Positions 1 through 6,206 of a DNA stretch of 10,089 nucleotides are shown here, piece by piece. Position numbers and translations under genes: made by a program. The stretch comes from Candidatus Wallbacteria bacterium (GTDB lineage Bacteria; Muiribacteriota; JAQTZZ01), in NCBI GenBank assembly GCA_028711905.1, contig JAQTRI010000102.1, forward strand, positions 1-10,089, given 5' to 3'. The notes below the pieces were generated by a model, which searched no databases, was not told where the DNA came from, and saw only the letters and a list, made by a program, of their open reading frames with translations. Position 1 is the stretch's first letter. Each line of letters begins with the position of its first letter.

Positions 1-1
1 C

Positions 2-271
2 ATCGGGGCTGGTGCGGTGATCGCTGGAGTTCTTGAGCCTCCTTCTGCCGAACCTGTCAGAATCGGCAACCATGTCCTGATCGGCGCGAACGCTGTCGTG
101 CTGGAAGGCGCGCTCGTAGGGGACAACAGCGTAATCGGAGCCGGCAGCGTGGTCACCCGCACGATACCGGCCAATTCCGTGGCCATCGGTTCGCCTGCCC
201 GCGTTGTGAAAACCGTTGATGAAAATGTCAGGGATAAAACCCGATTATTGGCCGAATTGCGGGAATTGTAG
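2..271 (+). CDS. dapH: Tetrahydrodipicolinate N-acetyltransferase (DapH-type), 3' part
   Basis: This is the C-terminal end of a left-handed parallel beta-helix acyltransferase; the 5' part is outside the window and the frame is open from base 2. The hexapeptide pattern is visible in IGAGAVIAGV, IGNHVLIGANAVV, VGDNSVIGAGSVV and the closing SPARVVK. The segment AGVLEPPSAEPVRIG followed by IGANAVVLEGALVG closely resembles the DapH family, which transfers an acetyl group from acetyl-CoA to tetrahydrodipicolinate in lysine and diaminopimelate synthesis in the cytoplasm. The tail ending in LLAELREL also matches that family in length and character, so the protein appears complete at its C terminus. 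Its TAG stop is formed by the first bases of the palindromic element at 268-339. A succinyl-transferring DapD-like enzyme or another hexapeptide transferase is a less likely alternative, because only about 90 residues can be seen. Confidence 0.85.
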   Translation: MGAGAVIAGVLEPPSAEPVRIGNHVLIGANAVVLEGALVGDNSVIGAGSVVTRTIPANSVAIGSPARVVKTVDENVRDKTRLLAELREL

Positions 272-339
272 GGGCGAATAATTACCCTGAACTGTTAATC
301 GGCAAAGCCGATGTTACAGTCCAGGGGCCCCGCCCCAAC
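268..339. repeat. 72-bp MITE/REP-like inverted-repeat element, copy 1
   Basis: The ends are GTAGGGGCG (268-276) and CGCCCCAAC (331-339), which are inverted copies with one mismatch. Inside them CCCTG (285-289) pairs with CAGGG (322-326), ACTGT (291-295) with ACAGT (316-320), and ATCGGC (298-303) with GCCGAT (307-312) around an AAA loop. The whole segment could therefore fold into one long interrupted hairpin. The first 15 bases are identical to the start of the copy at 725. It fills most of the gap between dapH and the next gene and overlaps the dapH stop codon. It has no coding capacity of its own and could also act as a transcription-ending or RNA-stabilising structure. Its mobility is inferred from the scattered copies, not shown. 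Confidence 0.7.
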
Positions 340-364
340 CATGAATATTCCGCGAGGCAATTCC

Positions 365-1453
365 ATGAAAATTGCATTATGTGTCACCATTTTTTTCGTA
401 TCCCTGGCCCTGGCCCAGGAAAACAACCCGTCTTTCCCAAGGCCTGTTCCGCCTGTTCCCCCGATTCCCCCTTTACCGCCCGGGGCATCTGAAGGATTCG
501 ATTCCCTTGATGCCAATAAGGACGGCCGGGTGACACGGGAGGAATTCGAAGACCGTTTCAGGAAAAACCCGCAGCACAGCAACCCGTGGCAAAAAGCGAA
601 TCATCCCCCTGGTGCACCAAATGTTCCTGCAGCCGGCTTGCAGCTTCCGGTCAGGCCTGAGCCCGGGATTTACGGGCACAGCATCTATTATGCCGTCAGC
701 ACTGACGGCCTGGAATTCGCCAGTGTAGGGGCGAATAATCATTCGCCCGTCCTGGAACACGCATCTGTGCCTGACGCGCTGCTGCAGCCGGACGGCTCAT
801 TCTGGATCTATTTCGTCAACGGCGAGCCTGGGAAACATGGCATCTGGGTGGCTAAACCCGATGATAATGGGGTGTATCAAAAAACTGCGGCCATCAGCCT
901 GCCGTCTTTTGCCGGGGACATCGGAGAAAGCTGGGGTGTTGATCCGGACATTGTCAGGCTTTCTGACGGCAGCCTGCAACTGACTTATCTCGGGAATTTT
1001 GTCACAGGTCCCCAGAATCCGCAGAAACAGAGCTTCAGTTCTATCCGGGCCGCGTTTTCCAGAGACGGCCTGAATTTTACCTCTGCGGTTGAACTGCTGA
1101 AAGCCCCAAAAGCCGCTGATCCTTCATTACTGGTTGTGAAACCGGATCTATGGCTGCTCTGCATGGTCGGTGAAGGGGTGCTTCTCTCCACAAGCACGGA
1201 CGGGAAAACCTTTTCTCCGGCGACAGCCACTCTACCCATGCCGCGCATTCCCGAACTTGTGCTTCTGCCTGATGGACGCATCGGGCTGTACATCGCCGAG
1301 TCCATGGGCATAGTGCGTTTTTCATCGACTGATTACACGCACTGGAAATTCGATGGATTCGTAAAAATCAAGGACCAGCCCAGGAGGGCAGAGCACCCGA
1401 GTGTAGTCTATTCAAACGGCAAATTCCATCTTTTCTATCTGGTGGTTGGGTAG
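365..1453 (+). CDS. Secreted EF-hand / beta-propeller (GH43-like fold) protein
   Basis: I do not recognise a named gene. The ATG at 365 is chosen because GAGG (354-357) lies 7 bases upstream and a clean signal peptide follows: MK, a hydrophobic core, then LALA before Gln18. ATGs at 311 and 341 would put charged and polar residues before that signal. After cleavage comes a proline-rich linker (about residues 23-40), then a single canonical EF-hand loop (D49, N51, D53, R55, T57, E60) that should bind Ca2+. From about residue 100 the protein has repeated units: S-x-DG-x-x-F-like motifs at 112, 232, 277 and (variant, DYTHW) 321, alternating with DG-x-(hydrophobic)-Y strands at 143, 201, 303 and 351. 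This resembles the five-bladed propeller of GH43/GH32-like or Asp-box proteins. Catalytic residues are not identifiable, so glycosidase activity is only a possibility. Residues 121-129 are encoded by a palindromic repeat (725-751). The gene converges with the minus-strand operon. Confidence 0.8.
   Translation: MKIALCVTIFFVSLALAQENNPSFPRPVPPVPPIPPLPPGASEGFDSLDANKDGRVTREEFEDRFRKNPQHSNPWQKANHPPGAPNVPAAGLQLPVRPEPGIYGHSIYYAVSTDGLEFASVGANNHSPVLEHASVPDALLQPDGSFWIYFVNGEPGKHGIWVAKPDDNGVYQKTAAISLPSFAGDIGESWGVDPDIVRLSDGSLQLTYLGNFVTGPQNPQKQSFSSIRAAFSRDGLNFTSAVELLKAPKAADPSLLVVKPDLWLLCMVGEGVLLSTSTDGKTFSPATATLPMPRIPELVLLPDGRIGLYIAESMGIVRFSSTDYTHWKFDGFVKIKDQPRRAEHPSVVYSNGKFHLFYLVVG
725..751. repeat. GTAGGGGCG palindromic repeat, copy 2, inside a gene
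   Basis: GTAGGGGCGAATAAT at 725-739 is identical to the left end of the element at 268-282. GGGCGAAT (729-736) pairs perfectly with ATTCGCCC (741-748) across a 4-base loop. The expected right end, CGCCCCTAC, is degraded here to CGCCCGTCC. The 27 bases are read in frame as nine residues of the propeller protein (121-129, from VGANN to SPV), so the copy does not break the gene. Confidence 0.7.
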
Positions 1454-1454
1454 C

Positions 1455-1471
1455 GCACTTGCCCTCAGTGC
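1455..1471. terminator. Weak hairpin between converging genes
   Basis: GCACT (1455-1459) pairs with AGTGC (1467-1471) across a 7-base loop, exactly where the plus-strand propeller gene and the minus-strand thiol-redox gene meet. It overlaps the TGA stop of the minus-strand gene. The stem is short and no T-run follows on either strand, so it is a poor candidate for an intrinsic terminator. It is listed only because no better structure exists in the 11-bp gap. Confidence 0.2.
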
Positions 1472-2985
1472 AACCAGAGCAGCACTCCGAGAGTCGCGAA
1501 ACAAAACGCCAGCAGAAGTTTTCCGATCAGGATGTTCCGCTTAGACAAGCGCGCAAGAGAGATAGAATCTGCCCCGTGGTACACCAGGCCAAAAACAAAC
1601 AGAAGCGGCAGAATAAAAGCGATATTGTACAGCAGCAGCAGGCCCACAGCGCGTCCCCGCATTCCCTCGGTCGAAATAACATACATGATCATCGGCAAGT
1701 ACACCTGTCCTGTGCAGGCCAGTTCTGACAACGAAACCACGATGCCGGCCGCAAAAGCTCCGAACGACAGTCCCTCTGTGCGCGAGATTTTTCTGATCGC
1801 CTGCCTGATTCGCTCCTTGGCGGAATCGGACAGCTGCAAGGCCATACCGGCGGCGTCTCCCTTCAGAGCCCGGAAAAAATCGGACAGCGAGAAGGCGGCC
1901 AGCACAAACAGGATCACAGCCATAGTTCGGTAAATCACCTCTGCTGCCGCTGTAAACGCTGCCGAACTCTGCAGGCCTCCGATCAGGCGGAACGCCCCGA
2001 ACCCGACCGCGAAATAGGTCAGAAATACAGCTGCCACAAAGGACAGTCCCACTGCCATGATCTTTTTACCCCTGCTGCCGACAGCCAGCAGACTGGAAAC
2101 GAACAGCACCAAGGCTCCGAATGCGCAGGGATTGATTCCGTCGATCAGCCCGGCCGCAAAAACCGGAAGCATCGAGAGTGATCTGAAACGGCCGCGCAGA
2201 TCAGCAATTAAAGCTGATTTGTCAGATTTCTCAAACTCTTCGTGCTGATCCCGGCACCCTCGATCCTGATGTTTTTTGAGTAAAGTTTCCAGTGCAGCCA
2301 CTGACCAGTCTTCTCCGATCAGATAATCTCCGCAGAGCACAAGCCCGGGTGTCAAGGACACCGAACTTTCTGGAATTCCGTTGCGTATGGCTAAAAAACG
2401 GTAATACAGCAATTCGTCGGGTGATTCGATGCTGCAGGTTCTCCAGACAAAACCAGGATACTGCCGGGCCATATGCTCAAGATCTCGCACAGCCCTGCTG
2501 CAGCTGCGGCAGCCTGCCTTGGTGAAAAAAGCGGCTTCCATTGCTTTTCCGGAGGGGACGGCAGCATGCGAGGTTTGATCTGGCTTCAGAATAGACAGGT
2601 CGAAAAACGGCATGTCCCCGCCTGTGTTCTTCAGCCGAACCGCAAGTACGCCATTCATCAGTTCGTCTTCGCTGATCAATCCATCGGAAAGGAGCACAGC
2701 CAGAATCCCCGAGCTTTTTCCGCCGAAATGTTTTTCAGCGGAAAGCAGCAACTCATAGTTTTCCTGTGACGCAGTGTTATGAATCTTTGTTTTAAGGCCG
2801 AGTTCCTCAATTAGAGGCATGATGTGAAAAGCGTATTTCTGCAAGCATTCGCTGCATCCGAGATCCATGAAAACATGGGCACAGAATTCGCCTGCATATA
2901 TCGAAAAACATGAAAATAAAAACAAAGTAAGGGCGCAGCATGCTGCGCCCCTACAAAAAAGGAATCTTGAATCAGCTTCAATCAT
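1465..2985 (-). CDS. DsbD/CcdA-like membrane thiol-disulfide protein with two thioredoxin-like domains
   Basis: The predicted role is to carry reducing equivalents across the cytoplasmic membrane to extracytoplasmic thiols. After an N-terminal signal-like segment (residues 1-31) comes a thioredoxin-like region with a CSEC pair (C44, C47). A second region follows with CRSC (C159, C162) and a glutaredoxin-like tail. After a charged linker (about 238-270) there is a polytopic domain of roughly six membrane helices to residue 505. The membrane part carries the two CcdA/DsbD signatures: C287 in GINPCAFG, and C424 in ELACTGQVYLP. These are the cysteines expected to exchange electrons with cytoplasmic thioredoxin. 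The start ATG directly abuts the TAA stop of the upstream transporter gene and no clear ribosome site is visible, which suggests translational coupling. A palindromic repeat (2927-2954) encodes residues 11-20, within the signal segment. The exact partner, such as cytochrome c maturation or another thiol protein, cannot be told. Confidence 0.8.
   Translation of the reverse strand: MIEADSRFLFCRGAACCALTLFLFSCFSIYAGEFCAHVFMDLGCSECLQKYAFHIMPLIEELGLKTKIHNTASQENYELLLSAEKHFGGKSSGILAVLLSDGLISEDELMNGVLAVRLKNTGGDMPFFDLSILKPDQTSHAAVPSGKAMEAAFFTKAGCRSCSRAVRDLEHMARQYPGFVWRTCSIESPDELLYYRFLAIRNGIPESSVSLTPGLVLCGDYLIGEDWSVAALETLLKKHQDRGCRDQHEEFEKSDKSALIADLRGRFRSLSMLPVFAAGLIDGINPCAFGALVLFVSSLLAVGSRGKKIMAVGLSFVAAVFLTYFAVGFGAFRLIGGLQSSAAFTAAAEVIYRTMAVILFVLAAFSLSDFFRALKGDAAGMALQLSDSAKERIRQAIRKISRTEGLSFGAFAAGIVVSLSELACTGQVYLPMIMYVISTEGMRGRAVGLLLLYNIAFILPLLFVFGLVYHGADSISLARLSKRNILIGKLLLAFCFATLGVLLWLH
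2927..2954. repeat. GTAGGGGCG palindromic repeat, copy 3, inside a signal peptide
   Basis: This 28-base near-perfect palindrome has halves GTAAGGGCGCAGCA and TGCTGCGCCCCTAC. Only one pair (2930/2951) fails to match. Read on the minus strand it begins GTAGGGGCG, the same end as the copies at 268 and 725. It lies in frame in the thiol-redox gene and supplies residues 11-20 (CRGAACCALT), forming the start of the hydrophobic core of the predicted signal peptide. Confidence 0.75.
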
Positions 2986-4503
2986 TTACAGTAAAAACGC
3001 CGCAATCGCCGCTGTCATGAAGCAGGCAAAAGAACCGGCAATCATTGATTTCATGCCGAGTCTGGCCAGATCGCCGCGCCTGTTCGGAGCAAGTCCGCCG
3101 ATACCGCCGAGCTGGATGGCGATGGAACCAAGGTTCGAGAATCCGCATAAGCAGTATGTGAGAATGACCTTGGATTTTTCAGACAGTTCCGCGCCGGACT
3201 TAAGAAGATCACCAAAGTGCATATAAGCCACAAACTCGTTAAGAATGGTTTTTTCGCCGATGAGCGAGCCGACAGTCAGGGCTTCTTTCCAAGGCGCACC
3301 AAGAAGGAAAGCCAGCGGCGACAACAACACACCCAGAATGATCTCCATAGTCATCTTGATGGCTCCACCAAACCCGGCTGTCCCGGTCTTGACAACAACA
3401 TCGTTTTTGCTGACAGCAAAAGCCAGGTTCTGCTGAGCAGGAGCATAGAGCCTGTCCTTCATGATCAGTCGTCCAGGTTCTACTTTCTCAACAATGCTCT
3501 GGAACACCTTTTCCTGTGAGGAACCATAGGGTTTTTTCGTCAGGTTGACGGTAATGGTTGATCCAATCAGCTGCTGAAGTTCACCCGATGGAAGGCTCTG
3601 GGTGACAGTGAGCACACAGGGATTCTTGCCGATCAGTTTATTGACACCGTCTCCAGCGACTAAAAGCACATGATTCAAAAGCGCTACCAGTGAAATGAAA
3701 GCCATCAGCATGGCCCCGACATTCAGGGCCAGCATCAATCCCTCGCTCGCGCCTCGGGCGGCTGCGTCAATAACATTGGCATCGATCTTCTCGATTTTGA
3801 CCTCAGTATTGCCCATGGTCTCCGGGATACCATCTTCAGGCACCATGATCTTTGCCATAACCAGAGCAGCAGGGGCACTCATGATCGAGGCTGCCAGCAA
3901 ATGTCCTGCGATGTCCGGAAAATATCCGCGCAGCATGCCGACATAAGCGGCCATCACCCCACCGGCGATTGTGGCCATGCCCCCGGTCATGACCGCCATC
4001 AGCTCAGACATGGTCATTTTGGCTACAAAGGGCTTGATCACAAGCGGAGCCTCAGTCTGACCAACAAAGATATTGGCCGAAGCGGATAACGACTCGGCAC
4101 CGCTGGTTTTCATGGTTTTAGCCATGAGCATGGCGAAGAATTTCACGATCGCCTGCATAATCCCGAGATAATAGAGCACTGTCATGAAAGACGAGAAAAA
4201 AATAATGGTGGGAAGCACCTGAAATGCAAAAATGAATCCGAAATTCTGCGGATCCGAGACCAGCCCGCCGAAAACGAACTTAGCTCCTTCAGCTGTAAAG
4301 TCCAGAAGTTTCACGACCACATCGTTCATGAATTCAAAAAAAGCCCTGCCTGGAGAAGTTTTCAGCACAATAATCGCAAACAGGAGCTGCAGTCCGGTGC
4401 CTATGCCGACCAATTTCCAGTTGATAAGCTTTCGATTCGAGGACAGGAGCCAGGCAACGCCAATCATTGCTCCGAGTCCGATCAGGCTGATCAGTCTTTC
4501 CAC
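2986..4503 (-). CDS. Concentrative nucleoside transporter (CNT/NupC family) with inserted domain
   Basis: This is a polytopic inner-membrane protein expected to import nucleosides with Na+ or H+. It shows the family's hallmarks: GQTEAPL at residues 148-154, LNEFVAY at 421-427, and CGFSNLGSIAIQLGG at about 453, the regions that form the nucleoside and cation sites in known CNTs. The protein has 505 residues where bacterial CNTs have about 400. The extra length is a hydrophilic segment at about 292-383, between the helix ending near 282 and the helix starting near 384. The start is GTG at 4503, with GGAGG 4 bases upstream; spacing is short, and Met13 is an alternative. It begins 10 bp after the fabF stop, so it is probably cotranscribed with the fab genes. 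It ends with TAA directly abutting the next ATG. The substrate, purine or pyrimidine nucleosides, cannot be decided from sequence. Confidence 0.9.
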   Translation of the reverse strand: MERLISLIGLGAMIGVAWLLSSNRKLINWKLVGIGTGLQLLFAIIVLKTSPGRAFFEFMNDVVVKLLDFTAEGAKFVFGGLVSDPQNFGFIFAFQVLPTIIFFSSFMTVLYYLGIMQAIVKFFAMLMAKTMKTSGAESLSASANIFVGQTEAPLVIKPFVAKMTMSELMAVMTGGMATIAGGVMAAYVGMLRGYFPDIAGHLLAASIMSAPAALVMAKIMVPEDGIPETMGNTEVKIEKIDANVIDAAARGASEGLMLALNVGAMLMAFISLVALLNHVLLVAGDGVNKLIGKNPCVLTVTQSLPSGELQQLIGSTITVNLTKKPYGSSQEKVFQSIVEKVEPGRLIMKDRLYAPAQQNLAFAVSKNDVVVKTGTAGFGGAIKMTMEIILGVLLSPLAFLLGAPWKEALTVGSLIGEKTILNEFVAYMHFGDLLKSGAELSEKSKVILTYCLCGFSNLGSIAIQLGGIGGLAPNRRGDLARLGMKSMIAGSFACFMTAAIAAFLL

Positions 4504-4513
4504 ATTGCCTCCA

Positions 4514-5746
4514 TCAGGAGTATTTTTTTAATACTACACAACCATTATGGCCGCCAAAACCGAACGAATTGGAAATGGCGTGCCTGACATCCATTTTAAC
4601 AGCCTGGTTCGGCACGACATCCAGTGCGCATTCCGGGTCCGGTTCGTGATAATTAATGGTCGGAGGAATCACGCCATCCGCTATGGTCATGGCTGTTGCA
4701 GCAGCTTCCACGGCTCCTGCAGCACCAAGAAGATGTCCGATCATGGACTTGATGGAACTGACCTTGAGTTTCGCGGCATGCTCACCAAACACAGCATGAA
4801 CAGCTTTTGACTCATTCTGATCATTAAGAGGCGTGGATGTGCCGTGAGCATTGATGTACTGTACATCAGCCGCTGAAATTCCGGCATTCTCAAGTGCAAG
4901 TTTCATAACTCCTGCAGCACCTTCCAGTGCCGGAGCGGTGATGTGATGTGCGTCATCATTACCGGCATAGCCGATCACTTCCGCATAGATCCTGGCATTC
5001 CTGGCCCTGGCGTGCTCCAGTTCTTCTAAAACCAGTATGGCACCCCCCTCAGCAATCACAAAGCCATTGCGGGTTTTGTCAAACGGACGCGAAGCCTTTT
5101 CAGGGCAGTCATTGTAGGTTGACAGGGCTTTCATGGCAGAAAACCCGGCTACAGTCAGAGGTGTAACGGCAGCTTCAACACCTCCGGAAAAAGCTACATC
5201 CAATTCCCCGGTTTGGACCTTATGAAAAGATTCGCCAATAGCATGTGTGCCTGAAGCACAGGCTGACGCAATCACAAAATTTAAACCTTTGATTCCCAGA
5301 CTGATGGCCATATTTCCTGAAGCCATGTTGGAGATCATCATCGGTACCAGGAATGGGCTGACCCGGTCAGGTCCTTTTTCAAAAAGCACGCGGCACTGGG
5401 CTTCCATGGTGCTGATACCGCCAATACCGCATCCAACGATGGATCCGATCCTGCTGCTCTGTTCCTGCTCGATTTTCAAGCCTGAGTCAGCTAAAGCCAG
5501 TTTTCCAGCCACAATGGCAAACTGAGCGAAGCGATCAAGGCGTTTCATTTCTTTTTTATCGATAAATGCAGATGGGTCGAAATCAATTACTTCGCCGGCC
5601 ACCTGGGAACTGTGAGCTACTGGGTCAAAACTTTGGATGCGCCTGGTAGCGCTTACTCCATCAATAAGCGACTTCCAGAACAACTCCGTGCCTGTGCCGA
5701 AGGGACTGACCACTCCGATCCCTGTGATCACAACCCGTCTCTTCAT
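4514..5746 (-). CDS. fabF: Beta-ketoacyl-ACP synthase II
   Basis: FabF condenses malonyl-ACP with a growing acyl-ACP, releasing CO2, in the elongation cycle of type II fatty-acid synthesis in the cytoplasm. The 410-residue length is normal. The catalytic set is complete: nucleophile C163 in SACASGTHAI, H301 in NAHGTSTPLND, K333 and H338 in SIKSMIGHLLGAAGA, and the gating loop SFGFGGHN (394-401). Domain order is that of the thiolase-fold KAS enzymes. Start ATG at 5746 is preceded by a strong GAGGAGGG (5753-5760). It follows acpP after a 166-bp gap with hairpins and is followed after 10 bp by the transporter gene. FabB (KAS I) is a less likely reading, since the acpP-fabF order and motif spacing favour FabF. 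Confidence 0.95.
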   Translation of the reverse strand: MKRRVVITGIGVVSPFGTGTELFWKSLIDGVSATRRIQSFDPVAHSSQVAGEVIDFDPSAFIDKKEMKRLDRFAQFAIVAGKLALADSGLKIEQEQSSRIGSIVGCGIGGISTMEAQCRVLFEKGPDRVSPFLVPMMISNMASGNMAISLGIKGLNFVIASACASGTHAIGESFHKVQTGELDVAFSGGVEAAVTPLTVAGFSAMKALSTYNDCPEKASRPFDKTRNGFVIAEGGAILVLEELEHARARNARIYAEVIGYAGNDDAHHITAPALEGAAGVMKLALENAGISAADVQYINAHGTSTPLNDQNESKAVHAVFGEHAAKLKVSSIKSMIGHLLGAAGAVEAAATAMTIADGVIPPTINYHEPDPECALDVVPNQAVKMDVRHAISNSFGFGGHNGCVVLKKYS

Positions 5747-5811
5747 GACTTTCCCTCCTCAAAGAGTGTGCGGTGGAAAAAGCACTGCAGACAACCCGGC
5801 ACAAAAAACTA

Positions 5812-5831
5812 TTACCGGCGCATGCCGGAAA
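5812..5831. repeat. GCAT-loop hairpin upstream of fabF
   Basis: CCGGC (5815-5819) pairs with GCCGG (5824-5828) around the loop GCAT. The flanks are TTA on the left and AAAA on the right. The same flanks and loop occur in the hairpin at 6162-6184 before acpP, although the stem bases differ while still pairing. No other support for function is visible. The remainder of the 166-bp gap holds the fabF ribosome site and the hairpins at 5849-5903. Confidence 0.4.
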
Positions 5832-5848
5832 AAAATGCTGCTTCTACA

Positions 5849-5903
5849 GCCGGGTTCTGATAAAAATCGCCATTGGTCTGCCGCTTAAAGCGGCAGACCC
5901 GGC
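5849..5903 (-). promoter_or_regulatory. Alternative hairpins in the acpP-fabF gap
   Basis: GGTCTGCCGC (5875-5884) pairs perfectly with GCGGCAGACC (5890-5899) around a 5-base loop, beginning 13 bases after the acpP stop on the minus strand. A competing pairing joins CAGACCCGGC (5894-5903) with GCCGGGTTCTG (5849-5859), with one bulged base. The two use the same bases and exclude each other. A run of five T (minus strand, 5866-5862) lies 8 bases beyond the first stem, too far for a classic terminator. The structure could reduce fabF transcription relative to acpP, or protect the acpP messenger end; acpP is normally made in large excess. Function is inferred only from position and pairing. Confidence 0.45.
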
Positions 5904-5912
5904 GTGCGGTTT

Positions 5913-6143
5913 TTACTGGTGCGACTCGATATACTTGATCGCGTCCTGTACAGTCTTGATCTTCTCAGCGTCTTCGTCCGGAATCTCGATATTGAACTTT
6001 TCTTCCAGGCTCATGATCAACTCGACCAGATCTAAAGAATCTGCACCGAGATCATCGACAAAAGAAGCCTCAGGGGTGATTTCAGCCTCGTCAACACCGA
6101 GCTGTTCCGCAACCACCTTTTTGACATCATCAAACATAGCCAT
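5913..6143 (-). CDS. acpP: Acyl carrier protein
   Basis: This is the small acidic carrier that holds growing acyl chains on a phosphopantetheine arm and presents them to FabD, FabG and FabF. The 76 residues match the family length. The attachment serine is S36 in GADSLDLVELIM, followed by the acidic recognition helix with the EEKFNIEIPDEDAEKI pattern typical of AcpP. The ATG at 6143 is chosen because AAGGAGGT lies upstream with about 6 bases between GGAGG and the start. A second ATG two codons later (6137) is possible but worse spaced. It sits between fabG and fabF in the classic order. The gaps on both sides (63 and 166 bp) are larger than elsewhere in the operon and contain hairpins, so its expression may be set separately. 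Confidence 0.97.
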   Translation of the reverse strand: MAMFDDVKKVVAEQLGVDEAEITPEASFVDDLGADSLDLVELIMSLEEKFNIEIPDEDAEKIKTVQDAIKYIESHQ

Positions 6144-6161
6144 TGACTACCTCCTTGATAG

Positions 6162-6184
6162 TTACCGTCCGCATGGACGGAAAA
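6162..6184. repeat. GCAT-loop hairpin upstream of acpP
   Basis: CCGTCC (6165-6170) pairs perfectly with GGACGG (6175-6180) around the loop GCAT, with TTA on the left and AAAA on the right. On the minus strand it ends a few bases before the acpP ribosome site (AAGGAGGT), so folding could influence translation start. A related hairpin with the same loop and flanks is at 5812-5831. As a terminator it is unconvincing, because the T-run precedes the stem in the direction of transcription. Confidence 0.45.
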
Positions 6185-6206
6185 TTTCTTTTTTAAACCA
6201 GAAACC

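Noticed and set aside
311..364. Earlier ATG starts (311, 341) for the secreted propeller protein
   Set aside because: They place polar residues before the signal peptide and partly lie in the repeat element; the ATG at 365 has a well-placed GAGG.
295..582. Minus-strand open frame of 95 codons opposite the start of the propeller gene
   Set aside because: Its glycine-rich run is the complement of the proline-rich linker, and no ribosome site or domain supports it.
268..2954. Repeats as a CRISPR array
   Set aside because: The copies are hundreds of bases apart, have variable centres and lack regular spacers.
5875..5899. Classic intrinsic terminator after acpP
   Set aside because: The stem is strong but the T-run on the minus strand is 8 bases away rather than directly following, so it was listed as a regulatory structure instead.
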